64,000 nt of DNA from Roseburia sp. 1XD42-69 (GCF_003612565.1 NZ_RAZG01000002.1:62001-126000); one strand, 5' to 3'. Counted from the stretch's first letter, positions 54,767 to 63,374 are shown. Numbers and translations are program-made. The notes: generated from the letters alone by a model not told the origin.

Positions 54767-55553
54767 TTTTCAGATAGTTTACATATTTCCTGGAAATCTT
54801 TAAACCGGCATACATTTCTGTATATTCCTTGGCAGACAGTTCCGGTATATAGTTTTCCGGGAAATTTTTTTTAACCCCATGGGACAGGGCAAGGTCCACG
54901 GCCTTGTTGTAGGCCACTGCCCCCTGTGTCTCCGTTTCATAGGTGCCGATTTTATAATTTCCGTTAATGTGTATCTGGGTTTCATAGTATACATTCCCCT
55001 GTTTTGTCACTGCGGTTACGCCGTAGTACTGGTTGATTACGATAATGTTGGAATATCGGTAGTCAAAGGAATCTCCGTTGGCAAAATCATAGTCCCTGCC
55101 CGCCACGGCAAAATTTTTAATGCCGTACCGGGAGAGAAGATTGGTCTGCATGCCGTATTCATTTACAAAGAGATGTCCCCCACGCTTCATGATTTTATGG
55201 CTGGAATAAAAGAACAAATCGTCAATATCAAATTTGTATTCCTCCCTGGGAGAGATATAATAAGAAAAATAGTTTGCGTGAAGGTAAATGGGGGTTTTCA
55301 TATAAATCTTGTTGTCACGGAAATTTGCGAGGGAAACTATTTTTTCAAAATGCAAGATATCCTCCTCGTAGAGAAGCTGCTCTAAGAGAAGAGATTTGTC
55401 TTTCAGAATTTTATCAGCTTTTTCATAGGCCTTATGGGCACTTTCCTGGGTTTTGAAACTTCCTAGGCTGATGTGCTTATTGGAAAAAGTAATGCTGGAA
55501 CGATAATAGATGCTTCCGTCCTTTTTCTTTGCCTGGTAAACGCCAGCTAACAT
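54747..55553 (-). CDS. AP2/HNH-like DNA-binding protein, probably without nuclease activity
   Basis: 268 residues. Two AP2-like units are visible: residues about 4-48 (GVYQAKKKDGSIYYRSSI then ISLGSFKTQESAHKAYEKAD) and about 178-235 (GVTAVTKQGNVYYETQIHIN then KIGTYETETQGAVAYNKAVD). Between them, the stretch FANGDSFDYRYSNIIVINQY resembles the end of an HNH homing-endonuclease core (ND-x-R-x-SNL), but the expected histidines are replaced by aromatic residues. It may be a domesticated homing-nuclease relative acting as a regulator. No target is known. AGGAGG precedes the ATG. Confidence 0.7.
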   Translation of the reverse strand: MLAGVYQAKKKDGSIYYRSSITFSNKHISLGSFKTQESAHKAYEKADKILKDKSLLLEQLLYEEDILHFEKIVSLANFRDNKIYMKTPIYLHANYFSYYISPREEYKFDIDDLFFYSSHKIMKRGGHLFVNEYGMQTNLLSRYGIKNFAVAGRDYDFANGDSFDYRYSNIIVINQYYGVTAVTKQGNVYYETQIHINGNYKIGTYETETQGAVAYNKAVDLALSHGVKKNFPENYIPELSAKEYTEMYAGLKISRKYVNYLKTNFGEH

Positions 55554-55572
55554 AAAAACCTCCTAAAATGCA

Positions 55573-55602
55573 TTGACATTACAGATTTGTTTCTTATATA
55601 AT
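55573..55602 (+). promoter_or_regulatory. Promoter of thrC
   Basis: TTGACA (consensus) at 55573-55578, 18-base spacer, TATAAT at 55597-55602. A second TATACT box lies slightly downstream. Confidence 0.7.
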
Positions 55603-55673
55603 AAAAAATGCAGATATGTTATACTATAACACAAAAAGACGTATTTCACCATAGAAAAGAAGAGGATAAAGAC

Positions 55674-57164
55674 ATGGAATTAATTTATGCAAGCACGAGA
55701 AACAAAGAGGAAAGGGTTACGGCATCCCAGGCAATTTTAAAGGGTCTGGCAAAGGGAGGGGGGCTGTATGTGCCCACCGAGATTCCTGCCTTGGATATAG
55801 ACATGGAAAAACTTTCCGGGATGACTTACCAGGAGACTGCCTACGAGGTGATGCGCAGGTTTTTCACGGATTTTACGGAGGAGGAGTTAAAGCACTGTAT
55901 TTCCAGTGCATATGACAGCAAATTTGATACGGAAGAGATTGCGCCTTTGGTTTCGGCAGAGGGAGCTTATTATTTGGAGTTATTTCACGGTTCCACCATT
56001 GCCTTTAAAGACATGGCATTGTCCATTCTGCCCCACTTGTTAATTACGGCGGCCAGGAAAAATCAGGTGAAAAACGATATTGTGATTCTCACGGCCACAT
56101 CCGGGGATACGGGGAAGGCGGCTCTTGCAGGATTTGCAGATGTGGAGCATACAAAGATTATCGTATTTTATCCCAAAGACGGCGTAAGCCCTATCCAGAA
56201 AAAGCAGATGGTAACCCAGAAAGGGGAAAATACATATGTGGTGGGGATTAACGGGAATTTTGACCAGGCCCAGACAGGGGTAAAGAAAATGTTTTCCGAT
56301 GAAAAACTGGCGGAGATTATGAACCAGGCGGGGTATCAGTTTTCCTCCGCAAACTCCATAAATATCGGACGCCTGGTTCCTCAGATTGTATATTATGTGT
56401 ATGCCTATGCAAAGCTCTATGCAGGAGGGGAGATAACAAAAGGGGAAAAGATAAACGTTGTGGTTCCCACAGGAAATTTCGGCAATATACTGGCGGCATT
56501 CTATGCAAAAAATATGGGGCTTCCCATTGGAAAGTTAATTTGTGCCTCCAATGAAAACAAAGTGTTGTACGACTTTTTTACCACTGGGACGTACGATAAA
56601 AACCGGGAATTTAAATTGACCTCTTCCCCCTCCATGGATATTTTGATTTCCAGCAATTTGGAGCGCCTTATCTACCGCCTTGCAGGGGATGACGCGGAGA
56701 AAAATGCTGAGTTTATGTGTGCCCTGGGAAAAGAGGGCAGGTATGAAATCACGCCTAAGATGCGGGAAGAACTGAAAGATTTTTACGGCAGCTATACAAC
56801 GGAGGAGGAGACGGCAGAATTTATCCGTAATCTCTATGAAAAAACAGGTTACGTTATCGATACCCATACAGCTGTGGCTGCAGGGGTATATGAGAAGTAC
56901 AAAAAAGAGACGGGAGACAGCACAAAAACTGTGATTGCATCCACTGCAAGCCCCTTCAAATTTACAAGAAGCGTAATGGATGCCATTGACAGGGATAAAT
57001 ACAGTTCCCTGGGAGATTTTGAACTGGTGGATGAGCTTAGCAAAATCGCCAATGTGAAAGTTCCCCAGGCTATCGAAGAAATCCGAAGTGCTCCGGAACT
57101 CCATAAGACGGTGTGCGAAGTGGATGAAATGGAAGAAGCCGTAAAGAAGTTTTTAAAGATATAA
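55674..57164 (+). CDS. thrC: Threonine synthase
   Basis: 496 residues from the ATG with GAGG 8 bases upstream. The frame is open to 55608, but only 6 bases after the -10 box, and the conserved N-terminus MELIYASTRNKEERVTASQA begins here. The PLP lysine lies in LFHGSTIAFKDMALS (near residue 107), and TATSGDTGKAAL forms the phosphate site. It converts O-phosphohomoserine to threonine. The long form with yeast-type N-terminal domain is usual in Clostridia. Confidence 0.95.
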   Translation: MELIYASTRNKEERVTASQAILKGLAKGGGLYVPTEIPALDIDMEKLSGMTYQETAYEVMRRFFTDFTEEELKHCISSAYDSKFDTEEIAPLVSAEGAYYLELFHGSTIAFKDMALSILPHLLITAARKNQVKNDIVILTATSGDTGKAALAGFADVEHTKIIVFYPKDGVSPIQKKQMVTQKGENTYVVGINGNFDQAQTGVKKMFSDEKLAEIMNQAGYQFSSANSINIGRLVPQIVYYVYAYAKLYAGGEITKGEKINVVVPTGNFGNILAAFYAKNMGLPIGKLICASNENKVLYDFFTTGTYDKNREFKLTSSPSMDILISSNLERLIYRLAGDDAEKNAEFMCALGKEGRYEITPKMREELKDFYGSYTTEEETAEFIRNLYEKTGYVIDTHTAVAAGVYEKYKKETGDSTKTVIASTASPFKFTRSVMDAIDRDKYSSLGDFELVDELSKIANVKVPQAIEEIRSAPELHKTVCEVDEMEEAVKKFLKI

Positions 57165-57258
57165 GGCAATTGAGCAGGGAAGAGCCATCTTCCCCCTACC
57201 CGTTGCGGGACGTCCGTCAACGTATGCTGACATTTTCCTCTGAGTGCCCGTGTGCATA

Positions 57259-57291
57259 AAAAAGCAGGGAAGAAAAACTTCCCTGTTTTTT
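57259..57291. terminator. Bidirectional terminator between thrC and the CheX-like gene
   Basis: CAGGGAAG-AAAAA-CTTCCCTG with A residues before and T residues after, so it works on both strands. The stop of the minus-strand gene is at its right edge. Confidence 0.8.
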
Positions 57292-58276
57292 ATGACATTT
57301 TTTCTAAATCGTTCATCAGCGCTTCTAGATTATTTAAACTTTCCAGACTGTTTAAATTCTTTGTCTCCGGAAGAACAGAATTTTCGCTTTCGCTGATGGA
57401 AATCAGCAGATTAATAATTCCGAAAGGATAGATGATGGGAAGAAGTATGGTTTCTGTGGAACAGCTTATCATGGTATTATCCATGGAAACCGGCGGGTCT
57501 AACTGCAACGATACCTCGGAGTTGTTATTAGAGATATTCACATTGAATAATCCATTATGTAAATTCAAAAAGTCTTCCACAGATGCCTGTACATATTCGT
57601 CGTATTCGGTAAAAGAATCATTTACATAGCGGGAAGCAAATGCCACGGCGGCATCCTCTGTCATATCAAAATAGGAGGTAAGCTGAAAATCACCTTTTAC
57701 AACCTGGCTGGAACATCGTCCGGTTACAAATTCCGACACAATAGAAGGGTTTAACGGTGTAAAGTCTTCCCCTATAAAACGAAGCAGATTGTTGAATAAA
57801 AGATTCAGGTACTGAAGTACATACTCAGGTACATTCTCAAGAGTAATCAAGAAAAGATTGCGCACAAGGGCATCTAAATTTTCCTGCTGTTCCTTGTCGC
57901 TTTCCAACTGGGAAATCTCATTTTCCTTCTGGTAGGACTTAATGTATTTATCCAAATCTGTATTGGTAAATACGCCGTCGTCCACTAAGGTCTGTCCAAT
58001 TAAGAGGTAATCCGGTGTCTGGGTATTTAAAAGTTCCTCCACCTGTTCCTCGGTTAAAAGCCCTTCCTCAATGGCAATTTCTCCAAAAAGTCTGTCTTCA
58101 TGGGTTTGGCGGATTACTACATTGTCTACCTGCAGGGCGGTGAGCAATCCTGCGTGCATAGCCAGTGTACCCAGCCTTAAGTGTTTGGTGTGCTGTTCCT
58201 GGATAGCGTGAACTAACTGGTCTGTGGTAACTGCCTGCTTGCTGAGCAGGTAATTTCCAAAAAATTGTGAATACAT
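57290..58276 (-). CDS. MshEN-like domain plus CheX-like phosphatase domain protein
   Basis: 328 residues. The N-terminal 115 residues carry repeated segments (LGTLAMHAGLLTALQVD, FGEIAIEEGLLTEEQVEELL, IGQTLVDDGVFTNTDLDKYI) like MshEN/type II secretion ATPase N-domains, some of which bind c-di-GMP. The second half (about 150-290) resembles CheX: the helix SVEDFLNLHNGLFNVNIS contains the E-x2-x-N catalytic pattern of CheX/CheC CheY-phosphatases. It lies 3 bases after the CheY-like gene, so it probably acts on that regulator. Domain calls are from pattern, not from a search. Confidence 0.65.
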   Translation of the reverse strand: MYSQFFGNYLLSKQAVTTDQLVHAIQEQHTKHLRLGTLAMHAGLLTALQVDNVVIRQTHEDRLFGEIAIEEGLLTEEQVEELLNTQTPDYLLIGQTLVDDGVFTNTDLDKYIKSYQKENEISQLESDKEQQENLDALVRNLFLITLENVPEYVLQYLNLLFNNLLRFIGEDFTPLNPSIVSEFVTGRCSSQVVKGDFQLTSYFDMTEDAAVAFASRYVNDSFTEYDEYVQASVEDFLNLHNGLFNVNISNNNSEVSLQLDPPVSMDNTMISCSTETILLPIIYPFGIINLLISISESENSVLPETKNLNSLESLNNLEALMNDLEKMS

Positions 58277-58279
58277 ATT

Positions 58280-58657
58280 TTATCTCCCTTCAAATCGAGT
58301 TTTTAGAATAGACTCTATCTGATTGCGGTTTAACGGCTTTTGTACAAAATCTTTTGCACCGAGCTGGATAGCCTGCTTTAACTGCAGCTGTGTGCCGATA
58401 GATGAAACTACAACTATGTCAGCCGCGGGATCATTCTTCATGATTTCAGCAATAGCTCCGTTGCCGTCTACTACAGGCATTACAATATCTAAAAATACAA
58501 TGTCCGGGGAATTGGCAGCATATAAATCAATGGCTTCCTGTCCATTAGAAGCTTCTAAAAAATGAGTGCCGCCAATTGAGAGAATAATATCTTTGAGCTG
58601 CTTTCTGGCCAGAATGGAATCATCACCGATTAATATTTTTGCATCTTCGAGTTTCAT
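58280..58657 (-). CDS. CheY-like single-domain response regulator
   Basis: 125 residues, one receiver domain with acidic pocket GDDS near residue 12, phosphorylated Asp in IVFLDIVMPVVDG (near residue 57), Ser/Thr switch in VVVSSIGT, and Lys in VQKPLN. No output domain, so it acts by protein contact, likely in chemotaxis or motility with the CheX-like protein encoded 3 bases downstream. Confidence 0.93.
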   Translation of the reverse strand: MKLEDAKILIGDDSILARKQLKDIILSIGGTHFLEASNGQEAIDLYAANSPDIVFLDIVMPVVDGNGAIAEIMKNDPAADIVVVSSIGTQLQLKQAIQLGAKDFVQKPLNRNQIESILKTRFEGR

Positions 58658-58702
58658 ATATAACCGCTCCTTTTCATTTCTATATGATAATCATCATTAC
58701 CT

Positions 58703-58731
58703 ATTTTAAACTATAATATTTAAAGTTTCAA
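58703..58731 (-). promoter_or_regulatory. Promoter of the CheY-like/CheX-like pair
   Basis: Minus strand TTGAAA, 17-base spacer, TAAAAT. Confidence 0.6.
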
Positions 58732-58821
58732 TATTTATTGCACCGATTATTGGATTTTTTTGAAAAATTTTGGGAAGAAGTATAAAAAAGTATAAAATGT
58801 ATATAAAAAATAACCAAAATA

Positions 58822-58830
58822 TGTTATACT
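58822..58830 (+). promoter_or_regulatory. Extended -10 upstream of the 114-residue membrane protein
   Basis: TGTTATACT (TG-N-TATACT) about 33 bases before the start codon; no clear -35. Confidence 0.4.
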
Positions 58831-58862
58831 TGAAAAGATAGAAAAAAGAAAGCGAGGAAGAA

Positions 58863-59207
58863 ATGATGGATTTTATGTTGATTTTTGATTTGGTTATTGC
58901 GGGATTAGGACTGTATCTCATATATTCCTCCCTGAAAATGAGACAGACAGGTGAGCTGAGTACCATTGTGGTGAATCAGGACGATATGGCCCGGTGCAGA
59001 GACAAAGGGGGATTTATTGAGGCTATTGCCATGAAATCTGTTTACTTTGGCCTTGTTGCGCTGATTTACGGCATTTTGGCCCTGTTAAACGATTTTTATT
59101 CTATTTTTGGGAAATATTTTAATGTGGCGGGAGCGGTTGTCTTTATTGTGTCCTGGCTGTGGTTTGCGGGGGAACTGAGAAAGGCCAGGGAAAAGTTTTT
59201 CTATTAA
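58863..59207 (+). CDS. Conserved membrane protein of unknown function, 114 residues
   Basis: Three hydrophobic segments (about 3-21, 57-77, 84-104) with a polar loop between the first two (MRQTGELSTIVVNQDDMARC). No family recognised beyond general similarity to uncharacterised clostridial membrane proteins. GAGGAAG precedes the start; a second ATG follows directly. Single-gene unit ended by a terminator. Confidence 0.75.
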   Translation: MMDFMLIFDLVIAGLGLYLIYSSLKMRQTGELSTIVVNQDDMARCRDKGGFIEAIAMKSVYFGLVALIYGILALLNDFYSIFGKYFNVAGAVVFIVSWLWFAGELRKAREKFFY

Positions 59208-59220
59208 GGTTTTTAGGGAA

Positions 59221-59258
59221 AAAGAAGGCGTTTTCCATGTGGAAAGATGCCTTCTTTT
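59221..59258. terminator. Terminator between convergent genes
   Basis: AAAGAAGGCGTTTTCC and GGAAAGATGCCTTCTTTT form a long imperfect stem with loop ATGT; usable for the membrane gene and, in reverse, for citrate synthase. Confidence 0.75.
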
Positions 59259-59280
59259 GTGTCTTGGCCGATTTGTATGC

Positions 59281-60645
59281 CTACCGCTTTAAGATAGGCA
59301 CGTAGTCTCTGTGATGCCCCACATACTTATATGCGGGACGCATAATCTTGCCGTTGCTGGAAAGCTCCTCTAATCTGTGGGCGCTCCACCCGGCGATTCG
59401 GGCTATGGCAAAGATTGGCGTGTATAATTCCAGGGGAAGATTCAGCATGGAATATGCAAATCCGCTGTAGAAATCTACATTTGGGCTGACGCCTTTGTAA
59501 ATTTTCCGCTCTTCTCCAATGATTTTTGGTGCGAGCTGTTCTACAAGAGTGTACAGTGCAAATTCTTTCTCTTTTCCCTTTTCCGCCGAGAGGCGTTCCA
59601 CAAAGGAGTGGAAGATAACCGCACGGGGGTCAGACAGGGAATATACCGCATGGCCCATCCCGTAAATCAGGCCGGCGCGGTCAAAGGCTTCTTTATTTAG
59701 GAGAGCCCTTAAATACCGGGAAACCTCTTCCTCATCCTCCCAGTCTTTTACAACTTCCTTCATATCTTCAAACATCTGTACCACTTTAATGTTGGCGCCG
59801 CCGTGTTTCGGGCCTTTTAAAGAACCTAAGGAAGCGGCAATCACCGAGTATGTATCTGTGGCGGAGGAGGATACCAGATGGGTGGTAAAGGTGGAGTTGT
59901 TACCGCCGCCGTGTTCCATGTGGAGAATCAGGGCAATGTCCAATAGCTTTGCCTCCAGTGCGCTGAATTTGGAGTCGGCCCTTAATATGTGCAGAATATT
60001 TTCCGCAGTGGAATATTCCGGTTTGGGCTGGTGGATAAACAGGCTTTCCCCGTCATGGTAATGTTTGTATGCCTGATAACCGTATACGGATAAAAGCGGG
60101 AATAAACTAATCATCTGAAGGCATTGACGCAGCACGTTGGGAATGGAGATATCGTCCGCCGCATCATCATAGGAATAAAGGGTGAGAACGCTTCTGGCAA
60201 GAGTATTCATCATATCCCGGCTTGGGGCTTTCATTATAATGTCCCGGACGAAACCAGTGGGAAGGGTGCGGTAATAACTAAGCAAATGAGTAAATTCATC
60301 CAGTTCTATCTGGTTTGGAAGTTTGCCGAAGAGCAGAAGATAGGTGCATTCCTCAAAGCCGAAGTGGCTTGATTCAGAAATCCCTGTCACCAGGTCCTTC
60401 ACATTGTATCCCCGGTAGTAAAGCTCGCCCTCCATGGGAACGGATTTGCCGTCCACGATTTTTGAGGAGCAGACATCGGAAATTTCCGTCAGGCCGACTA
60501 AAACGCCTTTTCCGTTTAAGTCACGAAGCCCTCGTTTCACGTCATATTTTGTATAAAGCTCCGGGTCAATACTGATATCGTCTTCATATATCTTAGAAAG
60601 CTTTAATAGTTCCGGTGTAATTTCGCTGTATGGATTTGTGTACAT
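59281..60645 (-). CDS. Citrate synthase
   Basis: 454 residues. Active-site histidine motifs LILHMEHGGGNNS (near residue 246) and SLKGPKHGGANIK (near 283), GMGHAVYSLSDPRA (third histidine), and aspartate in SPNVDFYSGFAYSMLN. It condenses acetyl-CoA with oxaloacetate; 2-methylcitrate activity cannot be excluded. The N-terminal extension of about 60 residues is shared with clostridial long forms. It is transcribed toward the pair at 58863, away from cdd and pckA. Confidence 0.93.
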   Translation of the reverse strand: MYTNPYSEITPELLKLSKIYEDDISIDPELYTKYDVKRGLRDLNGKGVLVGLTEISDVCSSKIVDGKSVPMEGELYYRGYNVKDLVTGISESSHFGFEECTYLLLFGKLPNQIELDEFTHLLSYYRTLPTGFVRDIIMKAPSRDMMNTLARSVLTLYSYDDAADDISIPNVLRQCLQMISLFPLLSVYGYQAYKHYHDGESLFIHQPKPEYSTAENILHILRADSKFSALEAKLLDIALILHMEHGGGNNSTFTTHLVSSSATDTYSVIAASLGSLKGPKHGGANIKVVQMFEDMKEVVKDWEDEEEVSRYLRALLNKEAFDRAGLIYGMGHAVYSLSDPRAVIFHSFVERLSAEKGKEKEFALYTLVEQLAPKIIGEERKIYKGVSPNVDFYSGFAYSMLNLPLELYTPIFAIARIAGWSAHRLEELSSNGKIMRPAYKYVGHHRDYVPILKR

Positions 60646-60710
60646 AGAATACCTCCCTATAAAAGTTTTTGAAAAATCTCATAAGAAAAATCCTTTAGAA
60701 ATGAAAATTT

Positions 60711-60738
60711 ATTATATTGAGATTTAGCTGTTTGATAA
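60711..60738 (-). promoter_or_regulatory. Possible citrate synthase promoter
   Basis: Minus strand TTATCA, 16-base spacer, TATAAT; the -35 is weak. Confidence 0.4.
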
Positions 60739-60832
60739 TCATACCACAGATGGGAAAGGCAACACAAGAAAATGAATAAAATTTAATAAAAATTTAGTTT
60801 TTGTTCATATTTTTGAAATTATTATAAAGTCG

Positions 60833-60861
60833 TGGAAATATCCATATTTTTGGGGTATAAT
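60833..60861 (+). promoter_or_regulatory. Promoter of cdd
   Basis: TGGAAA at 60833-60838, 17-base spacer, TATAAT at 60856-60861, with the start codon only 30 bases downstream. Confidence 0.6.
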
Positions 60862-60890
60862 AAAGCCATGCAATATACGGAGGACATGGT

Positions 60891-61286
60891 ATGGAGAAAG
60901 AAAAACTGGTGAGAGCGGCTTATCAGGCAAAAGAATTTTCCTATGCCCCCTATTCCAATTTTCATGTTGGGGCGGCGCTTTTGGGGGAGAGCGGCAGGGT
61001 TTATCTGGGATGCAATATTGAAAATGCAGCATTCTCCCCCACAAACTGCGCCGAGCGCACCGCTGTTTTTAAAGCGGTATCGGAAGGGGAGAGAAAATTT
61101 AAGGCCATAGCTCTTGCGGGGGATAAAGAGGAGTATTTAACGCCCTGCGGGGTGTGCCGCCAGGTGATGGCAGAATTCTGCGATCCCGGGGACTTTCAGG
61201 TAATCTGCGCAAAAAATGAGACGGACTTTCGGGTGTATACGTTACAGGAACTTTTTCCGGAAGGATTTTCGCCGGAAAATTTATAA
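60891..61286 (+). CDS. cdd: Cytidine deaminase
   Basis: 131 residues, the homotetrameric short form. Zinc and catalytic residues: TNCAERTAVFKA (Cys-Ala-Glu) and TPCGVCRQVM. APYSNFHVGAALL and GCNIENAAFSPT form the nucleoside pocket. It deaminates cytidine and deoxycytidine for pyrimidine salvage. Ribosome site GGAGG precedes the ATG. Confidence 0.96.
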   Translation: MEKEKLVRAAYQAKEFSYAPYSNFHVGAALLGESGRVYLGCNIENAAFSPTNCAERTAVFKAVSEGERKFKAIALAGDKEEYLTPCGVCRQVMAEFCDPGDFQVICAKNETDFRVYTLQELFPEGFSPENL

Positions 61287-61293
61287 AAAACAC

Positions 61294-61322
61294 ATTGAAA
61301 AAAAAAAACACTTAGTGTATAT
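61294..61322 (+). promoter_or_regulatory. Promoter of pckA
   Basis: TTGAAA at 61294-61299, 17-base spacer, TATATT at 61317-61322. The spacer holds a small dyad, CACTTAGTG. Confidence 0.7.
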
Positions 61323-61382
61323 TTGTAATAGAGTATTTTAGGGCAGACCGCCCTATACATAATATGAAGGAGGAATATAGTA

Positions 61383-63107
61383 ATGGCAACAAAAGCTTAT
61401 TACCCTATTAACGAAATTGGCGCTGGAAAAGTTGGGTTTTCCAAGACACGCTCTATTATTGAGGCTGCTTTCTATGGAAACAACGTGGTGAAAGTAAACA
61501 CTTTAAAAGAGGCGTATCAGTTGGCGAAAAATTCACCTGGAACCATTGTGACAGACATGCCTGTGAAAAACGGGGAGACATTCGGTCTGGAGAAGGATGC
61601 AAAGGTATTGTTATTCAACGATGGAGCCGTAACAGGGCGTTATGCTGCAGCAAGGCGTATCAAGGGCGAGCCTGGCGTTGACGATGCAAAACTGGACAAA
61701 GTTGTTATGGATGCCGTTTATGAGACAAGATGGAAAACTATGTACCACGCAGAGTGCTTCATCGGCCTTGATCCGGAATTTATGGTAAAAGCTCATCTTC
61801 TCATTCCAGAAGGAGAAGAGAATATCCTTTACAACTGGATGTTAAACTTCCAGTATATGTCCGATGAGTATGTGAAAATGTACAAAAACTCCAAGTTAAT
61901 CGGAGACGGCAAAGAGCCGGATGTATATATTTTCTCCGATCCCCAGTGGTTTCCACAGGAGAGGCCTGACGTTGACTTTAGCTGCTTAAGCGACCCCTTA
62001 ACTTTATGTTATTTTGACACCAATGAAAACTGTGCGGCAATCCTTGGTATGAGATATTTCGGAGAGCACAAAAAAGGCACACTGACCATGGCATGGGCTC
62101 TTGCAAACAGAAACGGCTATGCTTCCTGCCACGGCGGACAGAAAGAATACTCCTTAGAGGGCGGCAAGAAATTCGTTGCTTCCGTTTACGGCCTGTCAGG
62201 ATCCGGTAAGTCTACATTGACCCATGCAAAACATGGTGGAAAATATGACAGCTTCGGCGGAATCAAAGTACTTCACGATGATGCGTTCATTATCAATACA
62301 GATACCTGTGCGTCCATCGCTTTGGAGCCCACTTATTTTGATAAGACAGCAGATTATCCTACAGGCTGCCCGGATAATGAATATTTGTTATCTGCTCAGA
62401 ACTGTTCCGCAACATTGGATGAGAATGGCAAGATTCAGCTTGTAACTGAAGATATCCGTAACGGTAATGGACGTGCCATCAAATCCAAATTATGGTCTCC
62501 TAACCGTGTGGATAAGATTGAAGCTCCTGTAAACGCAATCTTCTGGATTATGAAAGATCCTACTATTCCGCCGGTATTGAAACTGAAAGGCTCTGCCCTT
62601 GCGTCTGTTATGGGAGCAACCCTTGCAACAAAGACATCCACCGCTGAGCGTGTGGCTGCCGGTACAGACCTTAATGCACTGAGAATTGTTCCTTATGCAA
62701 ACCCATTCCGGACATATCCACTGGTGAACGACTACGAGAAATTCAAAAAGCTGGTAGAGGAGAAAGATGTGGCATGCTACATTGTAAATACTGGTGATTT
62801 CATGGGTACCAAATGTAAACCTGCAGATACACTGGGAATTCTCGAGGATATTGTGGAAGGCAAAGCAAAATTCGAGAAATGGGGACCTTTTGAAGATATT
62901 GAGATTATGTACGACTGGTCCGGCAAGACAGCAGACTTTAAACCAGACCTGGGAAATAAAGATTATGTTGCAGCATTAAAGAATGCTATGCAGAACCGTG
63001 TGGATGCTGTGGAAGGATTTGCAACCAAGAAGGACGGTTATGACAAACTTCCAGATGAAGCTTTGGCAGCATTAAAGAAACTTGTAGATGAGGCAGCTTC
63101 CATTTAG
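61383..63107 (+). CDS. pckA: Phosphoenolpyruvate carboxykinase (ATP)
   Basis: 574 residues. The ATP-type P-loop SVYGLSGSGKSTLTHAKH lies near residue 273, with metal-site residues in HDDAFIINTD and the PEPCK signature region FSDPQWFPQERPDVDFSC. It interconverts oxaloacetate + ATP and PEP + CO2 + ADP; in fermenters it often runs toward oxaloacetate and yields ATP, feeding succinate or propionate routes. That fits with the decarboxylase cluster at 1055. AGGAGG precedes the ATG; a strong terminator follows. Confidence 0.95.
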   Translation: MATKAYYPINEIGAGKVGFSKTRSIIEAAFYGNNVVKVNTLKEAYQLAKNSPGTIVTDMPVKNGETFGLEKDAKVLLFNDGAVTGRYAAARRIKGEPGVDDAKLDKVVMDAVYETRWKTMYHAECFIGLDPEFMVKAHLLIPEGEENILYNWMLNFQYMSDEYVKMYKNSKLIGDGKEPDVYIFSDPQWFPQERPDVDFSCLSDPLTLCYFDTNENCAAILGMRYFGEHKKGTLTMAWALANRNGYASCHGGQKEYSLEGGKKFVASVYGLSGSGKSTLTHAKHGGKYDSFGGIKVLHDDAFIINTDTCASIALEPTYFDKTADYPTGCPDNEYLLSAQNCSATLDENGKIQLVTEDIRNGNGRAIKSKLWSPNRVDKIEAPVNAIFWIMKDPTIPPVLKLKGSALASVMGATLATKTSTAERVAAGTDLNALRIVPYANPFRTYPLVNDYEKFKKLVEEKDVACYIVNTGDFMGTKCKPADTLGILEDIVEGKAKFEKWGPFEDIEIMYDWSGKTADFKPDLGNKDYVAALKNAMQNRVDAVEGFATKKDGYDKLPDEALAALKKLVDEAASI

Positions 63108-63134
63108 TTTTATTATATTTTAATCTAAAAAATT

Positions 63135-63163
63135 GGGAATCTCTCTATGGGATTCCCTTTTTT
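63135..63163 (+). terminator. Rho-independent terminator of pckA
   Basis: GGGAATC (63135-63141) with GATTCCC (63151-63157) and six T. Confidence 0.85.
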
Positions 63164-63191
63164 GGCAGTGAAGATATTTTATTGAAGATGC

Positions 63192-63319
63192 TAAGGAAGC
63201 GCTGATGAAATCATCGCTTCCTCTAGAACCTCCAGTGGATGTGCAGGAATTTGCAGCGGAAAATGCTGCTTCGCAGGGCAAATCCGGCGCAGGTAACGCT
63301 TTAGTCAGCGTTTTCCTAA
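63192..63319. repeat. MITE-like structured repeat of about 128 bp
   Basis: The ends are inverted repeats: TAAGGAAGCGCTGA on the left and TCAGCGTTTTCCTAA on the right. The interior holds nested hairpins: GATGA/TCATC with GGAAGC/GCTTCC at 63195-63222, and AACGCT/AGCGTT near the right end. A shorter relative of the left end occurs at 36478. A minus-strand frame across it (63120-63329) is not convincing as a gene. Non-autonomous element or structured RNA are both possible. Confidence 0.5.
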
Positions 63320-63339
63320 AATTTAACATGAATTTTTCG

Positions 63340-63368
63340 TTGAAATATGAGAGAAACTATAGTATAAT
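63340..63368 (+). promoter_or_regulatory. Promoter of the 6S RNA gene
   Basis: TTGAAA at 63340-63345, 17-base spacer, TATAAT at 63363-63368; predicted start near 63375. Confidence 0.8.
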
Positions 63369-63374
63369 CTAAAC

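Noticed and set aside
54879-55385. 168-residue plus-strand frame
   Set aside because: It is antisense to the AP2-like gene, which has a good ribosome site and recognisable domains.
55608-55673. 22-codon extension of thrC
   Set aside because: It would start 6 bases after the -10 box; conserved threonine synthase sequence begins at 55674.
56535-57104. 189-residue minus-strand frame
   Set aside because: Antisense to the end of thrC with no ribosome site or family features.
63120-63329. 69-residue minus-strand frame
   Set aside because: It spans the pckA terminator and the MITE-like repeat; such frames arise from the repeat itself and there is no ribosome site.
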